Shown here: in pieces, positions 1 through 14,932 of the stretch
Numbering within the stretch: position 1 is the stretch's first letter
How the letters are laid out: each line of letters starts with the position of its first letter
Assembly (NCBI RefSeq): GCF_964355755.1
Contig: NC_092675.1
Location: 20,908,912 to 20,972,911 of the forward strand
DNA from: Antedon mediterranea
Taxonomy: Eukaryota > Echinodermata > Crinoidea > Comatulida > Antedonidae
DNA length: 64,000 bases
Direction of reading: 5' to 3'
Program-made: the position numbers and the translations under genes
The notes under the pieces: model-generated
The model's input: the letters and a program-made list of their open reading frames with translations, nothing else
The model's database searches: none
Told to the model about the DNA's origin: nothing

Positions 1-3000
1 AGGATACCACATTAATGTGTTGTTAATTATATAGACATGGGTCGTCCTATTAAACATATAATAATAATTAATAATATTGTTGTTTCAACAAATGTGTTTT
101 TCTTTTTTTCCTTTTGTTGCCACACCTGTTTACGTATTTGTGGAAATAAAGAAAACAATACGGAGACTGGTTCGTTGGAGTTTAATATTAAACTGCAATC
201 ACATGCGTACAATGAATATTATTACAGATACAAAAAGATAGATAGATAAAATCAACATCTATACTGGGAAATCTACTATAACGTCTAGAGAGACTATAGA
301 TCACCTGTTGATTTCGATATGTTTTCAATAATAATTCGATTAAGTTTTTCCAATATCCAAGTTAAAATCTTTACAAGATTATAAATAAAAATAATTTGAA
401 AAAAAAAATCCAAAAACAACACGATTGAGAGTGTATTTAAAGCAAAGCCAATAATGTATTTTTTTTATGTACATTCAAAACATCTTATCAGTTTAATTAT
501 CTGGATTGTATTCTTTCCCATCATATAATAATACAAAAATACTAAACCAAAATAAGCATGCATGTGAAATCATGTCAATCAAAATCAATATATTTTAAAA
601 CAGCTTTTTAACAGTTTTTTTGTCTTTTGTGGGTTTTTAAAATTTAAAAAACTTTTAAAATTGTTTCTTTCATTATGATTTTTACATTTATACATCTAAA
701 AACATAATTACAGTATTCGGGTTGTAACATGCTACAAAGTAGAAAACATACATCTATACATACACCTTATACTAATTCATGATCACATATCTTTTCTTCA
801 TTAATCATCAAATTATCTAGTTTTGTTTTAACAGTCTTATTTCATGTTATCTGTTTATTTCATGATATCTTCAATATCGATACTAAACCATTTTTTAAAG
901 CAAACTAAACAAAGTTTCGCGTTGCATTTCAAGTGGGCTTTAATATACTTTTAATAATATTAAGATATAAGATATGTTCAGGTACAGTACTTATCTTATC
1001 TCCAGTTTTTTGTTCATGTAGGCCTACAAATACAAATTGAGGAGGCTAAGTTATAAGATCGTGCGACGATTTATCAAACGTGCCTTAGCCAAAAATAAAA
1101 TATTATTTTAGCGATTTTCAAAAGTTTTCAAAATCTGAGTAAATACTTGATTCCATTATAATATAATGCAGTAGATCACATTGGGTGTGATTTTATTTTA
1201 CAAAGGTAATCTTTAAAGCGTTGAAGGAAGAAAGAAAGAACTAGAAAAAGTATCAAATATATATATTTGTGAATATTTGGTTTTTGAACAGACTTCTAAC
1301 AAAATGTTTCCAGTTATTGTTTCCGTTACAAATCCGCCCAAACTTATTTTCGATCTGTTTTCTTTTAAAGTTGATACCTTGTAATGTTCTTTAAGAAGTA
1401 AATTAGTTCACAGAAATGATCTACACTTTATATAAGCGGATACAATCCGTTCTCGCTACATAGAAACAGCAGCATGAAAACTATTTTAGAAAGATATCTT
1501 CCGGAATGAAAAATAACTTCTTGGAAAAAAAATCAGTATCCCATAGATGCCAACAGAAAAGACGTAAAATTGCTCCTGAGCCTGTTGATTTTATTTATTT
1601 TTTCAAAGTAAATTTAATACCAATATAAAATATACAAGACAAAAGTATCTATAATAATAAACTGAGGCCTAGACCTTATGTTGGGATGTAATTCCAAGAA
1701 ATCAGGTGTATTTACACAATGTGCCATTATTATTTCATTTAGTTATCTTAAACAATAACAGAACAGAGAACAAACAGCAACCAAGGAGAGAGAAAATAAA
1801 AATGGAGTACTACATCGAGCGGTTTCCCGTTTTAAAATATAGTAGCCTCCTTTGGAATATCCTATAAAGGGCATCTTTATCAATGGAACTTTAACTTCAT
1901 TCAATTCAATGGAATGAAGCTAAAGTTAAAGCTAGAAACAGAATTGACTGGAGAGAGCATCTTATAGCCATATGGGACACTTGTTCCGCGGAGGAAAGGT
2001 AATGGTAAGGTTATATCAATGGACACCCTTATTAAGGTAACACATTCTTGCGAAACGAAAATAAATGTACCGCTATTTAGGGTCCGGGGATACTTTGTAC
2101 TCAATAATAAGGGGCGCTACCTGAAATTGATATGCCATCCTTCGTTCTAAACAAGGTATTATTGGTGTTATTAGGGTTGTATTTAAAAAGACTAAATTCT
2201 ATACAAAATATAAATAGATCTACACGAACAAAAGGTTTAATATTAGATAATCATTAGTTATTGTTATTTAAATAATTGTGATATTCACGACTCACTGGTT
2301 ACCTATAGGCCTAGATTATGACCGAAGAAGCATCGAAACTATTAATACATTTTCTAAAGTAACAAAACAAACGTTGAATACATAAAAACATAATAATATG
2401 ACCTTTGCCAGTTCCCAATTGCCAACAATCTTCTTCTAGAGGGTTTGTAACTACAATACGTCACGGTGGATCGTTTCCGCGAACAATGTCATAAGCAAGC
2501 ATTAGCTATTTTTAAATATAAAACAAACGTAGGAAACCCATGGTCTAAATATAGCAATACGTGACGAAAAGGATATATCATTATACCATATGTCTATTAA
2601 CTAATTTTGGTTATTTGTGATCACACATATTAAAACGATGTTTCTTTATTTTTATATTAAAAATTCAGATTTGTTTGTATTGATGTCAATATTTTCATTA
2701 TAGCAGGTTTAACGATATTCGTTGCTTTTAGGCCTATGTAGACTAAAAAAAAATCCAATAATTTTCTCCGACCATTAATTATTATTTGACTACAATACAG
2801 TAATTCTATTTCTTGTCAAGTTCTTGTAAGTAAATATGTACCGTAATAAAAGGTTAATGAAAATGAAGATATTTCAAACTAATTCTCCGGGTAAACATTT
2901 TGATGTCTCTTGAATTTGTTTTTTTGTTGTAATTAATTCAAGATTCAATTTTATTTTGACAATTAAAATGAAACTAATGAGTAAATTTTCAATTTTTTTT

Positions 3001-3235
3001 TCAGCTAGGACCTATCTGGGTCTATGGCTCAAATTACCTTTGAAAATGTAACCATGATGAAAATCAACACTAAATACTTAAGATGACACTGTCGCATTCC
3101 TGAATTCATACTCCACCCCGCCCTCACCAATTACGTATATGAAACAATCTTACATACAGATTGCTAAAGCATTTAATAAAAAAAAAAACACAAAAGTATA
3201 GTAGGCCTAAGCCTAATCGGTACTCTACTCTTAAA

Positions 3236-3263
3236 AGTAGTAGTAGTAGTAGTAGTAGTAGTA
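3236..3263. repeat. (AGT)n microsatellite
   Basis: About nine uninterrupted AGT triplets in otherwise AT-rich non-coding sequence. Confidence 0.9.
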
Positions 3264-3804
3264 ATTAGTATACAGTCTTGTTAATTTTTAATTCATTTAT
3301 TTGTAAATTTTACTTTCTATGGACCAGAGATTCCGAAATAAAAAATTGAATGAAAAAGTAATAATTCAGATGGGATAGGAATTATGTATATGAAATGCGT
3401 TAAAATAAAAAAATGTGTGTAATAAGGAAAATAATTCTATAGATTGAACGTGATTAACTTAGTGAAAACGGTGACAGATAAAAATAAATGGTCTATAAAA
3501 AGGTAGATTTTATAAGCATTTTCCAATCCATTGTTTTGAAAATAAACTCTTTAAAAAACACGAATATGTTCGTAAACAATATATTGAAATACACTTCAAA
3601 AGACAGAAAAACCATTGTATAAAATCTTGCAGAATTATTCGCAAGTAATGTCCGTTAAAAATCCCCTTTTTACTACCACTTGTAGCCATTCCACCAGTCA
3701 TAATGTTTACCTGTGACGTTTCAAAAGTTTGTTATTATGCGCATGTGTAGATCTATTGAATTCCCAACTCTATTATGTCGTCACATTCATTCACAAATTC
3801 TCAA

Positions 3805-4142
3805 GCAATAACCGGATACTACCGGAAGCATTTTTGCCCTTATATGGAATGTAGGCTGGAATCTACGACTCGTCACGAGTGAGCTAGACCAATTACAAGC
3901 GAGACTGCAGCTTCCGGTTATTGTCGAGCCTCTTTGGTAGATTAGTTTTTATAAATACTACAGGAACTATATCATTGTATCAACAGAGTGCCATAAATCG
4001 GAGGCGGAGTTAACTTTTTCGGTAGGTATTGAAATACTAAAAGCTGAGAAAAGGTAGTTCACTCGCATGAGTCATGCAATGAGAGAAGGATAATAGTTAA
4101 TATAGAGCTTGTAAAGGTACCAACACTCACAACATTCATACA
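3805..4142 (+). promoter_or_regulatory. possible promoter and non-coding exon ending in a donor site
   Basis: Two ETS-type motifs face each other: ACCGGAAGC near 3820 to 3832 and GCTTCCGGT near 3909 to 3917. They lie within an inverted repeat, CAATAACCGG at 3805 and CCGGTTATTG near 3914. A TATA-like TTTATAAATA lies near 3948. About 160 bases on, the sequence CATACAG/GTAAGC at 4136 to 4148 is a strong 5' splice site. This could be a non-coding exon splicing toward the IRF coding exon at 18115, because vertebrate IRF1 and IRF2 start with a non-coding exon. There is no direct evidence for the junction, and the patch may equally belong to nothing. Confidence 0.22.
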
Positions 4143-5998
4143 GGTAAGCAATACATTTATATAGGCCTAGGCCTAATTATGAAGTACGCAGGTACAGTCA
4201 TGTGACTGATTAGTCATTATTAAACCAATTAAAAGTATTAGGGATTGTTATCATTATTGGTTAATTATAATAGGCCTACAGATGTGTACCGTAACTTTCC
4301 GAGAGGAAGATGAAGTTCGATCGAGAGGAAGCTGTTGTTATCTAAATTAAAGAGTAAGACATAATGTATTATTTTCCATGGGGAAGTTACCGGTAGTGTT
4401 TACAGGTGAAGCATATAGATAAACACTACATGGCGGGTAAACTTAGGGTGGGTGGTGCAACCAGTCGAGCCTACCTTTCGACATGGAAACCTGTACAATT
4501 GGTACTCATTTAAAAGTAAAGTGTAGGCCTAAACATTTATAGATGATAAAGTTGATAGCTGTTATCTTCAGACATGAGGCCGGTGATTTATTTTTTTAAG
4601 AGGATGTAGTGAAGTATCGAGATAAAAAGTAAATACATCCCGGGGCAGTTTACCTAGGGTGGGTGAGATTCGTTATTAAACGGGTAGGGTGACAACAATT
4701 TAGAATATGTCATCAGGAACTACTTGGGACCTATTCAGGAAGTTATATTCAACAATGTAATTAAATGATTAGTCTTATATTAGTGTTAGGATTTTGTGCA
4801 TACACTTTATATTGCATTTTCAAATAGTTTCAAAGGTTCGATGAGACACATTTTTACATTGACTACTTTTTTAAAATAAGTTACAATATTGGCATTTTTC
4901 GAATTGCAAAAATGAATTACGTCGACAGATAAAGTCTCAACAAAATGACATGATGATTTACATAGAGATAAGATACCTGGAGTTGACAATATGAAATGTT
5001 AGATTAACTTTCAATTTGTAACATATTATTATAGGCCTACAGTGAATTTAATCAACGTTTTAAATTGTTTGAAAGGCCTATTTATATATCTTAAAGAACT
5101 GCACATTAACAATAGCCATTTCCTAAAATATTAATCTAAATGATAAATTGTATATCAAACCATATGATTTTTTTTGTATATTAATAGTATAACAATTACC
5201 CATGAAGTACAACACGTCCTTTATAGTTAAGCTACAAAACTACAATAGAAATAATAGAATAGGATTAAAGTTCGACAAAGTACTTAAAAAGAGGCGATCT
5301 GCTTAAGTATTTAGGAATTGATTCACTGTGATACCATGTGTAAAAGTCATCTCTTGTATTTGTTCTTAATTGTTATTATAAATCAACAGGTTAGATAACA
5401 ACATTATAATTAATAATAAATATTTACCATTGTTATCATTATTATAATCTATGCTGATAATACGCATATTATACATAAATTATACTGTGCAAAAGTACGT
5501 TAGGAAACGTTTGGCTAGAGATAGCCTTACGTGCTTATAACAGGCGCACAAAACTTACGGTAACCTTCAATACCGGTAACAAATTAATCGAGCCGTAAAA
5601 TATTAATTTTTCCAGTAAATCGGTATATATTAATTTTTCCAGGTATATATTCTTGTTTACCTTACATATGGCTTGTTTCTTTATTATCGACCTAGTAGTT
5701 CTGTTTTGTAAAATTTCATTTATACTGTAGTATTTTCTAGTCTATCTTAATTAAAGACAACTTATGGTCGCTAATTAGAATCAATTTAAAATTAAAAATC
5801 ATTTTGTCCTGTGTCCGGTTTTATTGGTCAAGCTGTATATGAGTTTCTTTGACGGTTCAACCAAAAGGTGATTCATTTAATAAAGGAACATTTAGTCATG
5901 GACGAGATTTAGGCCTATAATATAACATTGAAATAACACATCCCTGAAATACCAATTAGAAGACTTTTATAACTTTGTAATAAGATGTATCAACGTTT

Positions 5999-6354
5999 CC
6001 AAATAATGGTTACATTCCTCTTTGTTTATTGTCATTAAAGTTTATCGTAAAATACAATAGTTTGCAAAAAAAAAATTATCTGGTAGAATACAATGAAAGA
6101 ACCAGAACTATTAGAAGCCAAATAGTAAAGTATATGTTTTTGTTTAAGCAGGGAGTTGTTACAACTCCCTGGTTTAAGAGTAGGCTTAATAATTTCCAAA
6201 TGATGGTTACATTCATCTTTAATTAAAGTTTATCATAAAATACAATAGTTTGCAAAAAAAAATATCTGGTAGAAAAGGCCTACAATGGAAGAACCAGAAC
6301 TATTATTAGAAGCCAAATAGTAAAGTATATGTTTTTGTTTATAGTATAGGCTTA
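5999..6354. repeat. tandem duplication, ~197-bp unit
   Basis: Bases 5999 to 6150 and 6196 to 6354 are near-identical direct copies, both carrying the run AAAATACAATAGTTTGC and the motif GAAGCCAAATAGTAAAGT. The second copy contains an extra AAGGCC where the first has none, which creates a GGCCTA motif. Between the copies, 6152 to 6171 forms a perfect hairpin, GGGAGTTGT-T-ACAACTCCC. Confidence 0.85.
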
Positions 6355-9300
6355 CTATAATTAAAAACAGTCGACAGATTTTAAATTATGTTTATGTAAC
6401 CGAATGTTTAACATAACTAAGTTGAATGATAGTTCAGAACACTTCGTGGTGACCGGGTAATACATACATGTTAATGTCAAATTAGTGTTAAAATACCCAC
6501 AAGAATAAAGAGAGCGGTAAAAAGAATCCCTAAATGTCAATTAGTTTGTACGATCATCTGGAATATTTCGTAATTTTCAATGTTTATTAAATATGATGAT
6601 AGACATGTTATTAAATTATGCTATATTATAGTATTGCTTCTTGTCTGTTAGTTACAACTGTTTACTCATGAGGATAGCTTGATCCTTGTCTTTTATGTGT
6701 CAGTTGAACATGATTAAGGGCAGAACAATTCAGTTCTATTTACGCGTACAGTAGCGTCCTATCCAAACTCAGTTAATCAGCCTAACTAAAATAAAACTTC
6801 TGGTTAAGATCAATATTAACGGTTGTAAAAGGTTAGCCCAACGTATAAACAGAAAGTTTAGGCCTACTATCTATCCGCCCATCCATGATCGATTGCAAGT
6901 TCGTCGTAGTGTCACGTGCTAATCGATCACTTCGCGTCACCAATGAGGAACGCGCTGAAAGATTCATCCTTGATATTGAAGCATCATGAGTCAGAAGAAA
7001 AGCTAAACCATCTTCTGGCTTACATTAAATTCCATTGGCTTAATGATAGGAAACTATAAAGGATACGCCAATGTTTGACCAATTAGAGTATGCATACTAA
7101 CCCATGGGTTCTATCATTGTGCTTAAACTTGAAGATTATATCTATTTCTGAGGCATGGCACTGTGCTGAATCGACTAGGAAAACCTAATAAGACAGGAGG
7201 CGGATGTGCCCTGTTCAGGGACTAAATCAGGATGGGTTGACCTAACACCTTGATGGGCCTAAGGGACTTGAATCTGAACTCGCACACCACATGCTTTATA
7301 ATTGATTTAAATTATCATATCGTTTATCTGACTTGCTTATGAGTATACACTTGATCCCGTCAGGAAGAAAATGGACGGCAACATGTACCGCCCAACAAAG
7401 AGCGAATTACTGAATCTTAGACATTGAACAGGTAACACCTCTCAATCAAATGATAACTTATATAGAATATAGAACGAAGGTAACTTTAATAACGAAACAT
7501 AATTTTGAATATTATTGAATGTCCACGATAACTAATGGGTGCCGTAAAATGACGTTTTTAAATCTCATCAAATCGTTTTGTATCGGATCTAAGAATCCTA
7601 TAGTTTATAGCCTAAGCCTAGTAAACTATTTTCGGTAATATAAATTGTTTTGTTTTCACTTACGAATAGTTACAATTTCATGTGAAAAACACTCGTTTCA
7701 AGGTCAACAACCGTCATACTAATATTTTGAACGAGCGCGGCGCAAAGAAAGACGAAACAGTAACGAATGACCATATGCGGCGCATAAAGACGCGACGGCA
7801 ACTAATAGTAGTAAAATAACGATCAAACGTGCCGCATTGAAAAAGACACAAAAGAGAGAGAAAAAAAGAAAAAGACAGACAACTGTAACAGTAAAACGAT
7901 CGAATGCGAAAAAGCATTACAGAATTATGGTCACATGAATGTCAATTCATATATTTTATGAAATATGAAGAAACAACAAATGTTGTGTATTCGTCATCTG
8001 GAAATGGTAGTGTACAATGTACTATGAATAATTGTCTAATAATAGATAAATAATTACTTATTATATCCCAAGGAGCATTCCTCCATAGTTGAACGTTATA
8101 TTAACATGTTACATACAAGACAAATGGTGACAAAAACAAGGTAATATTTCCCACATGTATTGAGAATATATTGATGATCGTTGTCTGTCAATCATATACG
8201 GTACCTGATTGGGAGCTTCTGTCGACTTGTTGAGTTACTTCTGTAGCAAAACAGACGCACACGCGACAAGCTCGCTTACTCCATAGAGAGCGCTATTTGA
8301 GATCGCCAGCATGTGCGATTGCATTGGGCATGTGAATTATGTGCGGCGAGTGTATTCAAGTTACTGGATAGTGTTTTGAATCAGTGTTACCATCGCTTTA
8401 AATGTCACTATTAATTTCCATGACCTCGTGTTCCTGGGAATAGTTTCATTTCTCCACTCTGTGGTTTGTGTCCAGCTTTCTTTACTTGCTATCCAAGTAC
8501 TGTATGTTCAAATTAGTGGTATAAGAACTTCACCATGTTTAATTAATGATAGGCCCTATTAGTACCAGTAGCCTAAGTGTTCAGAGGTGTTCTCCATCGC
8601 CACTTAAGTTCTTCAGTTTGCCGCAATGACACGCTTGAACTACAAACGTTCTCCTGATTGGTTGAAAGTCGACATGTTGTAACGCGCTCTATTTGTGCGG
8701 TTCTAAACGATTTACCGTTACTTTGGTAACTCCTTTTTTTACTTTTTATTACCTTTAGGCCTCTATAAAAAAGATTATTAAAAAACTTTAGGAGAATAAA
8801 TTATTTGTCGCACGAATTGCTTCGAAATAGAAATCATCCCGATAAAAATTGTAATAAAAATAGATAATTCTGTCTAAAAAGTGACATTCCGTCTATCAAA
8901 TGATTATGTGTCTAACATTGAAAATCGGATGGCAGTGCGTAAGATAACGCGGAATATCGTCACTTAAAAGGAATTCAATTAACACAATGTAATTAAAGTA
9001 CAAGCTAATCAGTCCTGATTAATTGTCATCAGGAGTTTCGTGGCTGGTACTGAGAAACTTAAATTAACTTATCATCTATGTTGCCATATTTGAAATACCC
9101 CTGATGCAATTTATTTCTACTAACAGTGCAGCGCTACGAAAAGTCATGTGATGTGACGTCATAGATAATAGTTTGAAGGTCGTAGATCAAGTAACGTAAA
9201 CTTGACATTTTAGCATAATACTTCCATTTATGTGATGTTCATTTCCATGGTAACTATTTGACCACAAAACGGGGTCAAAGTCAAACAAGGTTAGACGATG

Positions 9301-12300
9301 TTGAAGTTGCGTAATAGGCCTATATAAATTCCACATTCTTTTAGGATTAATAAAGACAGGTGAATCCAAAATTGTAAAGGTATTCCTTTACGCTAGCTGA
9401 ATAAACTCAATTAGTTGTGACTCAGTGTAGCGGCATAGAGGCCACACTGACTACCATGCTATGGTATCCAGTAATTAAATGAAAAGTGTTGCTTAATATT
9501 TAGTTGATTAGTCGTGGGTTGGTTGTTCGAACAGGTTGTTTAGCTGGAGTTGTATTGTATTGCCTGATATGCATTTTTAAGCTGTAGTAAATTATTACTA
9601 GGCTTCCAGAAATTGTAATAACCGGAACTCGACAGTTATGCGTCTTTGGAAAAATGTTATTCTAAGGTAAGTTTTAATTGTACAATGTTCGCACTGATGC
9701 CGGATGCAAAACCCAAGTAGTCGTCTAAGGGTCTTTTTTGTTACGAATATATTGCTCAATTACCCTATCAATGGCAGATGTCCAATTGTTTTCAAATAAC
9801 TGATTATTATTTTTAATAATTACCATCCCATTGTCAATGTTCATCCATTGTACCAATATCATATGATACCGATATAATGAGGACACGCGCAGTACAACCA
9901 GCTACATGAGTACCACGCGAAGGGGGTATTCATTTACAACGAGTATTTATTAACAAACGATTGGACAAAGATATCATTTTGAAAGTGACGCAAAATATTT
10001 AGGTGCATAGGCCAATAAGAAACTTTTAGGAATTTTTCAATTAATGTAAAAGTTGTGTTTAAAAGAAAATAAAAACACCAAACAGTGTTCACTATCACCA
10101 CTTCTATTCTGCGCATGTGTGAACATGTTCTGCGCATACGAAGAGTATTGCGAGTAGTTTTAAATGTCATCATCAACCCAAAAGACGACGTGTAGCTAGG
10201 ACCCAACACACTACGAACGAGGAGCTGACAAACAAAGGATCCACCGGGAAAGGATACATTCTTTATCCATCTTCAAACGCACAGGAGTTGTTAAAACCAA
10301 TGGAACGGGACAACCCGGGAACATGTAAGAAATATACATTTTATAAATTGACTACGTTTTCAAGTTAGAAGGTTTAGATGAAAAAAACCCAATTTTATTA
10401 TTATAAAACAGTTTGAGTAAATCGATGCCAAGGTATAATCGATCAATCTCAATCCTATAAAAAATAAAAATCGTATTAGCTACGGTAGTCTTTTATCAGT
10501 AATTAAATTGAAGTATTTATGAATTTTCAAGGCCATATTTTTTGAAAATTGTGAAAAGCATTGATCCCTTAGGCCGCGGATGTTAAGAGACCTAAAATAG
10601 AATCAATCAACAAAAACCTGCTTTAAAGTGAGTTTATTCGTTTCCATACGTAGGCCTAATAATTATAAATTATAAATTGAGTATAATTTTTTTATTTATC
10701 AAAGAATGTGTGTGGAAATACATCGATTGAGTTCCGATACATATTTTAGGCTTATAGAAATCCAATACGACTGAAGATATATAGATTACTGCCTTTGAGA
10801 TATTGTCTCTATTGCAAATATAGGCCTAGGTATATATTATATATTTTCTATGTACGCCCATCATTTATATACAATTCACATTCCATAAAAAAAAAAAAAA
10901 ACAATTAATATTAACGATATATATCAACAAAATGGTGGAATAGGCAAATGTGTATTATAGTATGCAATATTTCCAAATATAGTGTTTTAATTAAGTTTGT
11001 GATTTAGGCCTTATTTAGGCCTATACAAGAGGAAATGTTACAAAGTGAGTTAATAGTTGTCAAAACCATATAGGCTTAAAACTATCTGATAACTTAAGCA
11101 CATAAACTCCATTTTCCCCTGACTGTATGTATATATCGGTCTACATTTTAGGTCTTAAATGAAGAAGGGTTGGTCTGGATTTAGTTTACTTATCACGTGG
11201 AAAACTCAATGAAGAGGTTTTACCACAACTATGCGATTAGATCCAGCTCACTGGTCCATCCCATCCATTTTTTACGATCTTTCTATTTTTTGTTATTTTT
11301 TGCGTATTGTTTTTTATTTTGTTTGTTTTTCAGCACAAAGCTGTAGACTATTGGTTATTTGTTTTAATGTTTGCCCAATGCATTTTTAATTTACGCAGTT
11401 GTAGACTGAAGTCTATACCTTTGTTTCAATGTTTTTATAAAATTGATAGTATGAATAATAGTTTTTGTGAATTCTTAATATCGAATACAATGCAATATAC
11501 AAAACGCACGCGAACTTTTGGGCGAAACGCTTCGGGCTTGGGATAGCGTGTGAAAGGTAGCTTACATCGCACAAACGATTTGTTCTCTATCTTAAAAAAT
11601 ATTCCCTTTCTTATAAAAATAGTCCCTAAATTATACCTAACTTAAATAAGGTTGGTTACTAAACTTTTTTTTGTAGAGTTACTTACCCCGACGAACGTTG
11701 GTTATAATATCCTTACATACCCAAAATGGCCGCGTCAGCTTTCTTATAAAAATCCTTTCAATTAAAAAAAAATAATCCAACATGGAGACAGGTGTTGTTT
11801 TTCTAACATTTACATCGACTTGACTTATGCCTTGCTGCAAAACAAAGTTATAAATAAGCTATTATTGTTCTTATGTTTTTATACCGCTCTGCACAGCGGT
11901 GACTCTAAAATTACGAAACAAATTTCACTTTTCGACTGATCACACGTGGATGTAATATTCTTAAAGTGATGAATACTTACAGAATCCGTGAATAATGCAA
12001 TGACGGTACACTTTTATGACTGGACGTTAATATACTGTATATTACCGTCTGTTATATAACGTATTTTGATTTGTATTTTGAGCCATTTACAGTTACCTTT
12101 TTAAAGTTTTCTTTATAAATCATAATCATATTCAAACCATATTTTTTAATCCGTGAAGAAGATTACTTCTACCCCTTCCATTTTGTAAGCAACTCTTCTT
12201 TAAAGAAGCTCTACCTTCAAAATCGAATTGCGATTGCATAATAATTTGCGTAAAGATGGCGTTTACATTCCTAAGGAGAATTCCTCGCACGCTTTGTTCC

Positions 12301-14763
12301 TGCATCGGTACAGTACCAGGTAGTTTTGTGGTTTAGTCACAACTTGCATTCCAACGGCAGGATCAAGTTCATAACAAAACATTATTAAATACATATACAT
12401 ATAAATATAAAATATTTTATATTAGCGAAGGTCCTAGTGTATAACTATGTATTTTGAAGTTGTATTCATATTGTCAATGAATGTATATTCATGATTGGCA
12501 CTTTCTTCGTGAATCGCTAAAGAAATAAATTTAAGTGATTATTAAAAATGATTCATTTCTTCTGAACATACTTTCTTTATGACCACTGATAATTTCATTT
12601 ATTTATAATTTAATTTGTACAGATGAAATATTAAAGTTTACTCTTTTAAATAATCTGCACGATTTGTTTTCATAATCTATTTTCTCATATTCACTTATTT
12701 TCAAAAACAAATATAGCATAATATTTAAACATGCCTGTCGAAATTTGGGTTTATTTGGAAACATTGCTTATGTCACATGGATAAAACCATTGTTCAGATT
12801 TCAGAAAAATTAAAAAAGTAGAATATTTAATCTAAAAAAGGTCATACACAAACCATAAAATTGCATCGCATAGTCTGATCGTAATATTTAAGATTATATT
12901 TCGTTTAATCTTTAAAAATAATTGTCACAAAATCTGCAAGACGTGTGCATCGGTAAATATTATAATCAATTACTTTTTACTTGAATACATTTAAAAAATA
13001 AATATAATTCCAATCAATATAATGCAACCTTTGAATAATAGTACATTGTATTTGTTCATAATTTGTAAAAGCGTAACAATATAAAAAACGACTACATTGT
13101 GCAGGACAAGTCTGTTTAACTCATCAGCTTCGCACGATTTACTAGAAGGCGTGAACCTGCACCTTTTAACATTCTTCAACTTTCTATGCTATTAATTAAT
13201 TTTCTGATAAGTATTAAATATAAAGGATATTCTATTGCTTGGATAAGGATGATAATATCAGTGATAAGGTGTCACTACAGCTGCGAGGGAAATTAGCGGT
13301 CCAACTCGGTGCACAGGACACCAAGTCGGACGTTTAACTTAAGTCGGTTTGTACTTGACAAGATGCATAAACCAACTATCATTACTCGATCGCCTTGACG
13401 TAGTTTCTTTTTAGTTACTACTTAAGATATTGCAACTTAAAATTTAGTTTGAAATCAGGTGATGCGTACGCTTAGATGACGTGGATGTAGCGATGCAGTC
13501 GCTATACAGAGGTAGGCTAGCTTCTTTTGTTTGTTACGTTTTCAATCGAACAAATCTTGTTATCGTATTTTTTATCTTAAATAAACAATAACATAACGTG
13601 ATCTATACCTTCATTTTCGTGTATCATAATTGAAAGTACTAGTGTATATTTACCAATAATGTGTTCAAGACTGTGTTATACGGTGTGTTTGAACTTGTAG
13701 CCAAATAGTGTGTTACAAGTAAAACCTGTTGCAAAAACGTTGCATCTTATCAAAACATAATAAAATAGGCCTATTTAATATTATCTTGTGGTGGTGGGCA
13801 TTTTACAACATTAAGTAATCGGTAATATATTTGTAAAGTTAATGTACATTTTCCACGACATACCACAAATTTGACACTAACTGGTTTATTTTACCGCACT
13901 TAATTTTCATGTACTAACTTTTGTCCAATCAAATGCGATTAATCTTTAGGCCTAGAGTCTTCAATTTACACCGCATTTGATTCACGTCGTTGACATACAG
14001 TCAAGTAACATTCAAATCTTAAACTATATAGTATTATGTAAATATGTCCAGTCAATTAAATATTCCAAAATGCGTTCTTATTGAATATTAAAAAAATGTA
14101 TCGTAGGCCTTTAAAAACTATTTTTATGGACAATATGCCTAATTTTTACGGAGCGCCGTATTCCAAAATAAAAAATTGCGTTGTAAATAAAAAGTGAACA
14201 AACAAGCGAAATAGAATGTAAATTATTTAATGTCTTATATAATATTTATTACAGTAATTGTTTGTTTAGCACTAGACACGATTTTCTGTATACGATTATA
14301 CCTGTATTCAGTATGAGTGAGCTTAGCCCGTGGCGAAGTGTATCACAGTGCGCGACAAGTTTAAATATGATTTTATTAATATAATTCTTGTATTCAACTC
14401 AACATCTTTATAATTGATATTATACTCTCCTTACATATAAATTCTAAAACCAGAAGCAAAAGGCTTAACTATTGTAACTATTGCTGATCATGGACTAATA
14501 TTATGTGTGCAGTAGTTCGACTTAACTTAATAACACTGCAGTTTGTAACATCTCCTTTACAAAACCGTAATTTCAAACAAGTTTCCCTGTTTCGCTTCAA
14601 ATTAGAAAGTTTACAAGTATCATTTATCACGGTCGTAATTAGGGTTGTTTTAGTTTTTAAAATGTTGGTGTAAGTACTTGTAATACACCGAAACTAATAT
14701 AATTTGCCTTTAGGCTATCGCGCTCGAAACTGTTTCACTATCGAGCGGCATCGTATTTTCCAC

Positions 14764-14932
14764 ATAACCAAGAATAAAAGAGAGCCTAGATGCAAGAATG
14801 TATAATAACTAACAATAAAAGGGAGCCTAGATGCTCACAAGAATGTACAATAACTAAGAATAAAAGGTAGCCTAGATACTCACAAGAATGTACAATAACT
14901 AAGAATAAAAGGTAGCCTAGATACTCACATAA
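14764..14932. repeat. ~46-bp tandem repeat, about 4 copies
   Basis: The unit AACTAAGAATAAAAGGTAGC followed by CTAGATACTCACAAGAATGT is repeated about four times. The first copy is shorter and more diverged; the last two are nearly identical. Confidence 0.85.

Noticed and set aside
7714-8720. Relatively GC-rich patches that might be exons or a promoter
   Set aside because: I found no frame with a recognisable domain and no consistent splice-site pair.
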